Position numbers and translations under genes: made by a program
Assembly: GCA_002504435.1 (NCBI GenBank)
Contig: DAQP01000034.1
Coordinates: forward strand, 5,395-22,876
From: Euryarchaeota archaeon UBA438
Lineage (GTDB): Archaea; Thermoplasmatota; Poseidoniia; Poseidoniales; Thalassarchaeaceae
DNA length: 17,482 nucleotides
Direction of reading: 5' to 3'
The notes under the pieces: model-generated
Seen by the model: the letters and a program-made list of their open reading frames with translations, nothing else
The model's database searches: none
What the model was told of the DNA's origin: nothing
Shown here: positions 1 through 6,450 of the stretch, piece after piece
Position numbering within the stretch: position 1 is the stretch's first letter
How the letters are laid out: each line of letters starts with the position of its first letter

Positions 1-125
1 AATGTGTGGCCCCTAGTTAGTGGCTGAATGTCAAGAAGGGCAATTACGTGCTCGTCCTCATACATTTTGTGACAGGGCAACTCGCCTTCGATTATTCTCG
101 TGAAGATCGTCTTTTCGTTGCTCAT
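1..125 (-). CDS. HIT (histidine triad) family protein, N-terminal 41 codons, cut by window edge
   Basis: Reading the minus strand from an ATG at 125-123 gives an open frame to the window edge. It begins MSNEKTIFTRIIEGELPCHK and continues with a YEDEHVIALLDI stretch, then QPLTRGHT. This is the N-terminal signature of HIT-family nucleotide-binding proteins (typical form: IF.KII.GE.P...VYED....AFLDI.P..PGH). The family hydrolyses or transfers nucleotidyl groups from dinucleoside polyphosphates and AMP derivatives in the cytoplasm. The catalytic HxHxH motif lies in the missing C-terminal part, so activity cannot be checked. The ATG lies 8 bases after the stop codon of the flavoprotein gene upstream, with a GGTG ribosome-binding sequence (131-134 on the plus strand) overlapping that stop. 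This suggests co-transcription and choice of this start. Confidence 0.85.
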   Translation of the reverse strand, partial: MSNEKTIFTRIIEGELPCHKMYEDEHVIALLDIQPLTRGHT

Positions 126-133
126 CAATACAC

Positions 134-1564
134 CTACGAGTCAGCGATGTTTTTCGCTATGGTTAGAAGGCCGTCCAAATGGATTGCAGAAACCAATTCT
201 GTGTTCATCGACCTAGAGGGGTCTGTGACCCTTATTCCCGCATTACTAATCTCGTTGATTCCAGCCATGGCGACGGCCATAGCTGACTCCTCTCCCGTTC
301 CATCGATATTCGACATTGCTGAAGAGAGAGCCCGGGTCACCTGGCCGACCGGGCTTCCTTCACTTCCAAACATTGAGTCTACCTTGTTCTTTGCTGCCAT
401 CTCAGCTGAAGAGACTTCCTCTGCTCCACCGAATGAGGCGTTTGAAGCCCATGTGGCAGCATGGGATCCTGCGGCCTTTCCAGTGACTATGTCTTCGAGT
501 AGGACGTTTCCTGGGAGGGGTCTGGAGCCGTGCATGCCAGTGTGACATGATCTGCCTGCCGCATAAAGGCCTGTGTACCACATCTTTCCTTCCTTGAAAA
601 CGGCCCTTCCGTTTTCATCCACAGGAACGCCTCCTGTGGTTGCAGAAACGCTTGGCGACAGGGGCAGTACCTCGGATGAAATATCGAGTCCGGCCCGATC
701 CCTGACTCTAGATGCTGTCTGGGAGAACCATTCCGATGACTCCCTCCCCATTGCCCTCAAATCGAGAACGCAGCTCTCTCCAGACAAGACTGCCTCTGAG
801 TCTGTGTCCTCGCCCGTCTCCATCCTTATTCTGCCGCCCGAACCAAGTACCCCCATAGGTATGGAAAGGTCCGTTCCGCTCACGGTCAAGGCGTGCATTG
901 GGACGTTTTCCATCCCCTTCAGGGAAATTCCTGAGCCGGCTGATATGGCTGCTCCGGTCCCTGCTCCATTGGCTGGGTCCGACCATAACCCCTGATATCC
1001 ATCCGTAGCCAATATCACTGCCTTGGCCTGTATTCCGATGACATTTCCTGACTCTATGTCCAGTGCGACTATCCCTCTAGTCTGGTTGTTATCCATAACG
1101 AGCGAAATAGGGAGCATGTCAGATCTCCTCGTGACTCCCCTCTTGATGGCCTGCTCCTCGAGAATCCTGGTTACTTCCCTCGTTGTGCTGTCGCCACAAC
1201 CAGCCAGCCGGGGTACACTGTGCCCCTCGACCTCTGAGAGGTGTGGTAGCTCGCTATCGTCCCTCCGAAGTACTAGCCCCCATCTCTCTAGCTCTGCAAG
1301 TGTGGCTACGGCTTGGTCACAAATCCTAGCGGCTGCTTCCTTGTCGGTAGTCTCCCCGCCCATGGAAATAGTGTCCTCTATGTGTAATGCTGGAGATGTT
1401 TCGCTGACTGATGCGGCCAATCCAGAAAGAGGTGCGGTGCCGGAGCCTGATCCTATTGAGCCGCCGTCGATGATTATCGGACTGCCTCCGGCGTCAGCTG
1501 CAGAAATTGCCGCTCTAAGTGCTGCGGGGCCCCTGCCGAGTACGATAACGCCCCACGACTCCAT
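134..1564 (-). CDS. FAD-dependent dehydrogenase of the SdhA/FrdA flavoprotein superfamily, divergent
   Basis: The 476-residue protein has the overall plan of succinate dehydrogenase/fumarate reductase flavoproteins. It has an N-terminal dinucleotide-binding stretch VIVLGRGPAALRAA (about 7-19), a GHSVPR motif (114-119), VILATDGYQGLW (183-194), TTGGVPVDENGRA (309-321), and a C-terminal FAD segment GLYAAGRSCHTGMHG (332-346) followed by RPLPGNVLLEDIVTGKAAG. It is shorter than typical SdhA (about 570-600). It departs from real succinate dehydrogenases: the histidine that covalently holds FAD (usually in SHT..A.GG) is absent, the region bearing the TEGxRGEGG motif reads MGVLGSGGRI, and the HxxxGG histidine before GGIP is not kept. 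No iron-sulfur subunit gene is adjacent. The fold assignment is secure; the substrate is unknown and succinate is doubtful. It lies 66 bases after the membrane-protein gene and 8 bases before the HIT gene on the same strand. Confidence 0.8.
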   Translation of the reverse strand: MESWGVIVLGRGPAALRAAISAADAGGSPIIIDGGSIGSGSGTAPLSGLAASVSETSPALHIEDTISMGGETTDKEAAARICDQAVATLAELERWGLVLRRDDSELPHLSEVEGHSVPRLAGCGDSTTREVTRILEEQAIKRGVTRRSDMLPISLVMDNNQTRGIVALDIESGNVIGIQAKAVILATDGYQGLWSDPANGAGTGAAISAGSGISLKGMENVPMHALTVSGTDLSIPMGVLGSGGRIRMETGEDTDSEAVLSGESCVLDLRAMGRESSEWFSQTASRVRDRAGLDISSEVLPLSPSVSATTGGVPVDENGRAVFKEGKMWYTGLYAAGRSCHTGMHGSRPLPGNVLLEDIVTGKAAGSHAATWASNASFGGAEEVSSAEMAAKNKVDSMFGSEGSPVGQVTRALSSAMSNIDGTGEESAMAVAMAGINEISNAGIRVTDPSRSMNTELVSAIHLDGLLTIAKNIADS

Positions 1565-1630
1565 AGTAACCGGAGTTATCCAGTCGGGGACGTGTCATGA
1601 ACGTGACGCTTCGAGGCCCAGGCGGAGGGG

Positions 1631-3076
1631 TCACTCGCCAAGAGGGATCGCTATCCTTCTTACGGCCTCGGCGGCGTCTGTCATCCTAGCTGCAGCACTC
1701 TCTGGATTCACGCCCGAAGAAAGGGTAGTCTGGACGATGGTGGATGAGAGGGTCTCGCCTGATTCGCCCTTTAGGATAATCTGGACTGGGTGTGGCCCGT
1801 ATTCCGAATCCGGCCATGCTAGGCCTATCCAAAGTACGACGGCCTTGTCCAGAAGACGTCCCAATGAAGCGACGCCCTCGGGCCCCGTCGCTGTCTCTCT
1901 TCTCGACGATGGCGCCTTAATCCTGAGGCTTTGATACGCTGGTTCGCCCTGAGCGGCCAAAATGTCTAGTTCGACAGTGGTGTCACTGTTTGTGTGGTTG
2001 TGAAGCATGACGAAAAGGTCGCCCTGTCCTTCCGAGCATCGTGGAGGGAGGTCGAGGTCAAGTCTCCAAGGCTCGGGGGCGGCAGATTGGGCATCTCCTG
2101 CCAACGACTCCTGCAACCTGTCAATTAGCCTGAACATCCCAGGCCCCCAAGCACGGGTGTGGGCTAGGAGGGTTCTGAGCGAAGAAATATTGAACTTAGA
2201 TTCCGGGTTGAATAGGGAGTCTGTTGCTGCGACCTTGAACACTGTCCTAACCTCTGAGCGGAGGCCCTCCTGATCGATTATTCCCCTGTGCTCGAGATGT
2301 ATGGCCTGGAGAGTATGCTCGATGGCCGAAACTGGGGTTTGCCCCGACCGAACTGAGACTTCCAGAGAATCTAGCCACTCATCCCATTCTCCCGCCGTCT
2401 GAGGGTCCAAGTGCGCCTTTAGGAGGTCGGTAAGTACCGAGTCGAGGGTGCTGTCGTGCAATGTTGGAGCGTGAAGGGAGAGTAGTGTGAATTCGTTTGT
2501 ACGCATTGGCATTGATCCTTCTAAGATCAGTGAGTTTAGGACACATACTACACCGCAGAAAACTGCGGCTGCGAGCAAAGAAGGAGCCAGTACCTCTCCT
2601 GGATTGAAGCTCCAGATGGCGTTGAGAGAGAAGGCGGCGAGCATTGCTGAGAGAATCCTGATTCGCTCTCTTACGACCCGATCCCTAAGTGTGTTGAGGA
2701 TCCTTTCTGAACCGGGATATGATCCCTTAGAAGTGTGGCCCTCGACACGGAGGCTCAGTCTGTCCCTTGCAACCATCGACGAATACCACGCAGCTAGGTT
2801 AGTTGGGACGTACATTACCGACAGAGCGACGAAGCTGAATATGGAAAGTTCGATCGAGGAGTACCTCCAACCTACCAGGAGTATGGCAGAAGAAATGGTG
2901 GCAACCGCCGATAGCAGCATCCTGATTCCAGGGGTTGGCCAAACCATTGACGCCCAAATCCAGAACCTCCTACCCGCATCTCTCCTTGCAATCGCCCGGG
3001 AAAGTGCCCTCTCGTTCGCCGGCACGAAACCACTGCCTTCGCCGTAAGGGGTTGGCAGGGGGTTACCCTCGTCCAT
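1631..3076 (-). CDS. Unrecognised membrane protein, four predicted membrane segments plus soluble C-terminal region
   Basis: I do not recognise this 481-residue protein. A charged N-terminal tail (1-38) is followed by four hydrophobic stretches at roughly 50-70, 77-98, 139-157 and 161-185, arranged as two hairpins. A basic segment lies between the pairs (RDRLSLR, about 104-110, and RDRVVRERIR, 131-140). Residues after 190 look soluble. About 200-325 is predicted helical, and about 340-460 is rich in alternating hydrophobic residues with LFVMLHNHTNSDTTVEL, like an immunoglobulin-type beta sandwich. There are no catalytic motifs or cysteine clusters. It is first in a minus-strand run with the SdhA-like flavoprotein and the HIT gene, and divergent from tRNA-Arg, so its promoter must lie in 3077-3181. 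Expression is well supported by the length and by the lack of a competing frame; the function is open. Confidence 0.7.
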   Translation of the reverse strand: MDEGNPLPTPYGEGSGFVPANERALSRAIARRDAGRRFWIWASMVWPTPGIRMLLSAVATISSAILLVGWRYSSIELSIFSFVALSVMYVPTNLAAWYSSMVARDRLSLRVEGHTSKGSYPGSERILNTLRDRVVRERIRILSAMLAAFSLNAIWSFNPGEVLAPSLLAAAVFCGVVCVLNSLILEGSMPMRTNEFTLLSLHAPTLHDSTLDSVLTDLLKAHLDPQTAGEWDEWLDSLEVSVRSGQTPVSAIEHTLQAIHLEHRGIIDQEGLRSEVRTVFKVAATDSLFNPESKFNISSLRTLLAHTRAWGPGMFRLIDRLQESLAGDAQSAAPEPWRLDLDLPPRCSEGQGDLFVMLHNHTNSDTTVELDILAAQGEPAYQSLRIKAPSSRRETATGPEGVASLGRLLDKAVVLWIGLAWPDSEYGPHPVQIILKGESGETLSSTIVQTTLSSGVNPESAAARMTDAAEAVRRIAIPLGE

Positions 3077-3181
3077 GGTCGTTCGGGGGGCTTTTCGCGC
3101 TTGATGGCATCGGATGTGGAGGGTTAGAATTCGGGGGTTTGGCGACGCTAGGCTTCTTGAGGGGGAGGCTTTGCGGGAAAC

Positions 3182-3259
3182 GGGCGTGTAGCATAGCCTG
3201 GATAATGCACTGGCCTCCTAAGCCAGGGACCGCGGGTTCGAATCCTGCCGCGCCCGCCA
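3182..3259 (+). tRNA. tRNA-Arg (anticodon CCT), CCA encoded
   Basis: A full cloverleaf folds by eye. The acceptor stem is GGGCGTG with CGCGCCC. The D arm is GCAT/ATGC around AGCCTGGATA. The anticodon stem is CTGGC/GCCAG with loop CTCCTAA, giving anticodon CCT. The T arm is GCGGG-TTCGAAT-CCTGC. The mature body ends at 3256 (discriminator G) and CCA follows at 3257-3259. There is no intron. The next base begins the TAG stop codon (read on the minus strand) of the convergent RFC-like gene, so the two genes abut with no spacer. Confidence 0.95.
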
Positions 3260-4390
3260 CTAGCCAAATGCTAGGCCGTGTCTCTCTCCTGCAGAGGAAA
3301 CACTGTGCAGAAACCTCTCCAGTGGAACTCTGGGCTGCATCGTCCTTCTCAGACTAGTGTCGCATTCCGCTAGAGCTGTGAGCAGCTCCTCACGGAGGTC
3401 GTCGGGGATCGAGAGCCTCCTGCCTACCAGAACGTCGTGTAGTTGGGAGACTACGTCTTCGGCATCTAGGCCGTGGTGGTTCATCAGACTGTCAATCTCT
3501 GCAATGGCACCGGCAAGAACCCTCTTTTTTCGGCCCCCTGTGTTTTCCCATCTCCATTCGACGACTCTCCCCCTCAGTGCGAGCTCTATGACGTGTCTGC
3601 CTGCCTGGAGGGTTGTAGACTGCACTAGCTTGTGTACGGCTGCCCTGTCTCCCTCGAGGCCCCTTGCCCTGAGCATTTCCAATGTGAAGATGGATTTCCT
3701 GAGGTTTCCATCGCAGATGTACGCAATGTCCTCCAACACCCCTTCAGCTGCTTCAAAGCCCTCCTTTGAGGAAATATCCCTCATTACCTCCAGTATCTTC
3801 TCCTTGCTTGAACCCGGTATTCTGATCATGCGACTCCTTGAGCGAAGAGCGTCGATTATCCTAGAAGGCGCCCTAGCCACTAGTATGAATCTGGAGGCGT
3901 TTCCCACAGTTTCGAGCATTCTCCTCAGATATGCCTGTCTTATTTGGCCCAGGTGGTCTGCATCCTCGAGGACTATCAGCCTGCTAACTGGCAGCGTTCC
4001 TTCCGGCATTACAGCCTCGTGTCCTGCTGGAGGGACGTCGTCGTCACCAGATATCATTTTCCTGTCGAACGCGTCAAGGCTAAGGCGCCCGGCCAGAGTG
4101 TCAACCGAACCGCCGGGGCGGAGGAAGTTCTCGAAGGTGGCCATTGCGCCGGCCTGCCTCGCCAAGTCTCTGCACTGCAATACGTGGGTTGTAGACCTCC
4201 ATCCCGGGCCAAGAACCTGTCGCGCAACTAGCTTCCAAGACAGGGTCTTGCCGACACCAGCTGGGCCGGTAATTAGCAGATGAGGGGGGTCTGCACTGAT
4301 GCTAGACGAGGCAAGCGCCTCACGAGCTGCGCTCGGCATTGCCAGTTCATCGAATGTCCTGGGTGCGTGAGACTCTAGCCAGCTCGCCAC
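3260..4390 (-). CDS. Replication factor C small-subunit-like AAA+ ATPase, divergent
   Basis: Clamp-loader-type AAA+ protein of 376 residues (archaeal RfcS is usually about 320-330). Such subunits open and load the PCNA sliding clamp. Visible motifs are Walker A GPAGVGKT (42-49), a Walker B region LIVLEDADHL (138-147), sensor 1 near NASRFIL (164-170), an SRS in place of the usual arginine-finger SRC (184-186), and sensor 2 GNLRKSI (228-234), followed by a helical collar domain. Two things are odd. Walker B reads LEDAD where LDEAD is usual. The stretch between Walker A and B (about 90 residues) is longer than in canonical RfcS, recalling the eukaryotic RFC3/Rfc5 type. It may be a specialised second small subunit rather than the main one. 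The start is GTG, with GGTGA 4 bases upstream; no nearer ATG fits the fold. Confidence 0.85.
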   Translation of the reverse strand: MASWLESHAPRTFDELAMPSAAREALASSSISADPPHLLITGPAGVGKTLSWKLVARQVLGPGWRSTTHVLQCRDLARQAGAMATFENFLRPGGSVDTLAGRLSLDAFDRKMISGDDDVPPAGHEAVMPEGTLPVSRLIVLEDADHLGQIRQAYLRRMLETVGNASRFILVARAPSRIIDALRSRSRMIRIPGSSKEKILEVMRDISSKEGFEAAEGVLEDIAYICDGNLRKSIFTLEMLRARGLEGDRAAVHKLVQSTTLQAGRHVIELALRGRVVEWRWENTGGRKKRVLAGAIAEIDSLMNHHGLDAEDVVSQLHDVLVGRRLSIPDDLREELLTALAECDTSLRRTMQPRVPLERFLHSVSSAGERHGLAFG

Positions 4391-4400
4391 GAGTCACCGT

Positions 4401-4430
4401 CGAGGTGGCGGGACTTGAACTCCGCGCCTC
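4401..4430 (-). other. Hairpin resembling a tRNA T-arm, between rpo12-like and RFC-like genes
   Basis: On the minus strand the 38-base gap between the two genes holds GAGGCGCGGAGTTCAAG followed by TCCCGCCACCTC. GAGG pairs with CCTC and GCGG with CCGC around an AGTTCAAGTC loop, and TTCAAGT matches the T-loop consensus TTCRANY. Removing one A would give a perfect GCGGG/CCCGC T stem. I could not fold an acceptor stem, D arm or anticodon arm upstream, where the sequence codes for the conserved end of the Rpo12-like protein. It may be a tRNA relic, a processing or termination hairpin, or chance. Confidence 0.3.
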
Positions 4431-4701
4431 ATATTGCCTTCAGGGTCTTGTGTGGCCTTGCCTGGCTCCTAGGTTTGGCGAACACCCTGTAGCCACACTT
4501 GTGGCACGACTTCCCAGTTGCTCCAGCCTCTATCCATGTCAGGTGGCCGCACCTTAGGCACTTGTATCGAATCTCGAGTGGATCCATGGTCGATTCGCAG
4601 TGACTGCACCTAGGTGGGTCCATGGGTGTCCAAGGCCTCCTGTCTGTGCGGTTGCACTTCCTGCACTTGTGATTCACGGTGTGCTCTGCTTCCTTCGCCA
4701 T
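4429..4701 (-). CDS. rpoP: RNA polymerase subunit Rpo12 (RpoP)-like protein with N-terminal zinc-ribbon extension
   Basis: The last ~45 residues match archaeal RNA polymerase subunit Rpo12 (eukaryotic Rpb12): YKCLRCGHLTWIEAGATGKS, then CHKCGYRVFAKPR and a basic tail ending LKAI. Rpo12 binds zinc and anchors the Rpo3/Rpo10 assembly platform. Archaeal Rpo12 is normally about 45-50 residues, but this frame is 90 residues from the ATG at 4701 and carries two further CxxC pairs (residues 13/16 and 32/35) before the Rpo12 pairs at 48/51 and 66/69. An in-frame TTG at 4731 would add ten residues. An internal ATG before DPLEIRYKC would give the usual 52-residue protein, so the extension could be a separate upstream gene in the same frame only if translation restarts there. 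It lies downstream of guaAA on the same strand. Confidence 0.75.
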   Translation of the reverse strand: MAKEAEHTVNHKCRKCNRTDRRPWTPMDPPRCSHCESTMDPLEIRYKCLRCGHLTWIEAGATGKSCHKCGYRVFAKPRSQARPHKTLKAI

Positions 4702-4744
4702 CAGGGCGGCGACCTGCCTGCCCTTCTTCAACCTGTCCTATGGC

Positions 4745-5338
4745 TCAATGAGCCCTACGGGCTCGTTCGCATATGTCCACGAAGTTGCGGAAAATGTGCC
4801 CCCCATACTCGGAATCGTTGACCTCGGGGTGGAATTGGAGACCGAACCTGTCTCCATCGTCATTCTGCATAGCTTGCACATCACAAGACTCGCTTTTGGC
4901 GGTGATAGTGAAGCCGTGGGGCACCTCAGAAACCTCGTCGTTGTGGCTCTCCCACACAATCTGTATCTCGGGTGTGCCGGCGAAGAGAGGCCCTCCACCG
5001 TCGATCAACTCGATGGACGCAGCTCCGAACTCAGGGGCTGGGGCCTCTCTGGCCTCGCCCCCGTAGTGGCCTGCCATGAACTGATGGCCGGCACATATCC
5101 CCAGTATCGGTACTGTCATTGTGAGGTACTCCGCGCAGTTCCCGAGCTCCCCTGTCAGACCCACGCGTGCCGCCCCCCCTGACAGGATGAGGCCGTCCAC
5201 GTCCCTCATCTCGGAGATTGGCGTGTCATTGGGGAGTATCTTCGTGTCAACGCCCAAATACCTGAGCATGCGCCACTCCCGGTGCGTCCACTGACCGCCG
5301 TTGTCTATGACGTCAATGACGAGGCTGGGGTCCCCCAT
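4745..5338 (-). CDS. guaAA: GMP synthase subunit A (glutamine amidotransferase)
   Basis: A 197-residue class I glutamine amidotransferase. It supplies ammonia from glutamine to the separate ATP-pyrophosphatase subunit (GuaAB), which turns XMP into GMP. Archaea often split the enzyme in this way. The nucleophile is Cys82 in ILGICAGHQ, and the triad is completed by His170 and Glu172 in LQFHPEV. The N-terminal VIDNGGQWTHR and the oxyanion-region SGGAA (53-57) are also typical. The length fits the stand-alone subunit (about 185-200). No GuaAB gene is in the window. The ATG at 5338 directly precedes the conserved first strand, with GAGG about 6 bases upstream. It heads a minus-strand run with the Rpo12-like and RFC-like genes and is divergent from tRNA-Asp. 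Confidence 0.93.
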   Translation of the reverse strand: MGDPSLVIDVIDNGGQWTHREWRMLRYLGVDTKILPNDTPISEMRDVDGLILSGGAARVGLTGELGNCAEYLTMTVPILGICAGHQFMAGHYGGEAREAPAPEFGAASIELIDGGGPLFAGTPEIQIVWESHNDEVSEVPHGFTITAKSESCDVQAMQNDDGDRFGLQFHPEVNDSEYGGHIFRNFVDICERARRAH

Positions 5339-5380
5339 GCGGCCTCGTTACGCAGGAGGGAGATGAATGATGCCCCCCTC

Positions 5381-5398
5381 AAAGATTGAAAAAGAGAA
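5381..5398 (+). promoter_or_regulatory. Possible A-rich promoter element of tRNA-Asp
   Basis: An A-rich run (AAAGATTGAAAAAGAGAA) lies 21-38 bases upstream of the tRNA-Asp 5' end, where an archaeal BRE/TATA box would be expected. It stands out in a GC-rich neighbourhood but is not a good TATA consensus, and no transcript data support it. Confidence 0.3.
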
Positions 5399-5418
5399 CC
5401 CGTGTCGTAGGTCTCCAA

Positions 5419-5494
5419 GCCCCGATGGTGTAGTGGCCTATCATGCAGCCCTGTCGAGGCTGCGACCCGGGTTCAAATCCCGGTCGGGGCGCCA
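5419..5494 (+). tRNA. tRNA-Asp (anticodon GTC), CCA encoded
   Basis: The cloverleaf is complete: acceptor GCCCCGA with TCGGGGC, anticodon stem CAGCC/GGCTG with loop CTGTCGA (anticodon GTC), and T arm CCGGG-TTCAAAT-CCCGG. The body ends at 5491 (discriminator G) and CCA is encoded at 5492-5494. There is no intron. As with the tRNA-Arg upstream, the base after CCA starts the TAG stop codon of a convergent minus-strand gene. Confidence 0.96.
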
Positions 5495-6361
5495 CTAATT
5501 CCCGTCTTCCCACCAGTTGGCGGCCTCGCTTTCCTCTTCCTTGGAAGAGTGTACAAATTCTACTCTGTAGCGGGACTTGGAGAGGATATCATTCGTTGGT
5601 TCAACCTTCCAAGACTTGACTTCTCGTCCACCCTTACTCGAAGCGGAATTCAGTCTCGATGTGTAGAGGTATTCGTCTCTCTCTGGGTCAGACCAGTGAA
5701 CGGAGATGAGACGGATTTCATCTTCCTGCCCCGGAACAGGCTCAACCATGTATCGCGAGGTGGATAGGACACCTTCTGTTGGTTCGCCCATCCATGAAGT
5801 CACCTCTCTGATTTCTTTCCTGTTGAGGCTGTAATCTGCGTTTGGTGAGAAGAAGTATTCGGATCTCTCTGGGTTGGACCAGTGAACGGAGGCAAGACGG
5901 ATTTGATCTTCCTCCCCCTTAACAGACTCAACCATGTATCGCGACTTGGAGAGGATGTCTTTTGTTGGTTCGTCCATCCATGAACTAACCCTTCTCCTTT
6001 TATCGAAATGCTCTATATCCGGCGTGTAGAGGTATTCGTCTCTCTCTGGATCAGACCAGTGAACGGAAACCAGACGGATTTGCTTCCCAACCATTTGTCG
6101 CACCATCGCCACAGCCATTTCATGGCTTTTCTCATCTCTAACCGGAGGTTCGAACGAAACTTTCGTATCGCCATTATCCTCTTTGAAGCCTTTAAGCGTC
6201 AATAATCCGATGAGGGCTCCGCATCCTACGAAGGGTGCTAAACAACCGAGAACCCCCCATTGTTCGAAGATTCCTTGTGCGATGATTACTGGTACTCCGA
6301 CAAAAAGCAATAGAAGGAAAATGTTCCATTTCAATTGCCTCTCTGCTTTTCGCATCACCAT
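5495..6361 (-). CDS. Unrecognised membrane-anchored protein with three tandem ~60-residue repeats
   Basis: I cannot assign this 288-residue protein. Two hydrophobic segments near the N-terminus (about 13-29 and 36-57) form a membrane hairpin. A charged linker leads to three tandem repeats at about 94-152, 153-214 and 215-274. Each repeat starts [QE]IRL.SVHWS[DN]PER.EY and has an SW..EPT..[IV]LS.SRY.VE second half; the middle is variable. The tail is acidic and ends NWWEDGN. Repeats 1 and 3 share long identical DNA stretches, so the duplication is recent or kept alike by recombination. By hand count the GC is only 38% in 6301-6360 and 47% in 6001-6060, against 63% in 4981-5040. The stop codon abuts tRNA-Asp. 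The ATG at 6361 or another two codons later could be the start. The role is unknown; the repeats suggest a binding or sensing surface. Confidence 0.75.
   Translation of the reverse strand: MVMRKAERQLKWNIFLLLLFVGVPVIIAQGIFEQWGVLGCLAPFVGCGALIGLLTLKGFKEDNGDTKVSFEPPVRDEKSHEMAVAMVRQMVGKQIRLVSVHWSDPERDEYLYTPDIEHFDKRRRVSSWMDEPTKDILSKSRYMVESVKGEEDQIRLASVHWSNPERSEYFFSPNADYSLNRKEIREVTSWMGEPTEGVLSTSRYMVEPVPGQEDEIRLISVHWSDPERDEYLYTSRLNSASSKGGREVKSWKVEPTNDILSKSRYRVEFVHSSKEEESEAANWWEDGN
5661..6067 (-). repeat. Coding tandem repeats within the three-repeat protein
   Basis: The DNA of repeats 1 and 3 is nearly identical in its most conserved part. 5661-5686 equals 6024-6049 for 26 bases; after one mismatch, 5688-5704 equals 6051-6067 for 17 bases. 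The offset is 363 bases, exactly 121 codons or two repeats. The matching block of the middle repeat, around 5850-5916, is similar but more diverged. Confidence 0.85.
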
Positions 6362-6385
6362 TACCTATCACTCCGTTTTTTCTCC

Positions 6386-6437
6386 CCACCAGTTTTCTTC
6401 TTGCTCGGTTCCTTAGTAGATGTTTTGAAACTGGTGG
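6386..6437. repeat. Intergenic 10-bp inverted repeat between trm5 and the three-repeat gene
   Basis: CCACCAGTTT at 6386-6395 is the exact reverse complement of AAACTGGTGG at 6428-6437, with a 32-base spacer. It lies in the 89-base gap just upstream (minus strand) of the repeat-protein gene. It could be a hairpin after trm5 or a palindromic binding site; no T-run follows it. Confidence 0.4.
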
Positions 6438-6450
6438 TTTGCTGTCTTTA

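Noticed and set aside
48..545. Plus-strand open frame of 165 codons, and similar ones at 573-995 and 1023-1934
   Set aside because: They lie opposite the flavoprotein and membrane-protein genes, have no family signal, and are low-complexity Ser/Pro-rich shadows.
3063..3260. Open frame on the minus strand beginning MAGAAGFEPAVPGLGGQ
   Set aside because: It is the antisense of tRNA-Arg; this peptide type is a common false annotation over tRNA genes.
3357..4283. Plus-strand open frame of 308 codons
   Set aside because: It is antisense to the RFC-like gene, whose AAA+ motifs are unambiguous; the translation is Ser/Arg-rich and without a domain.
6362..6450. Lysine/serine-rich stretch in frame after the trm5 stop codon
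   Set aside because: It is preceded by two consecutive stops (TAG TAA) and has no start codon, so it is treated as intergenic.
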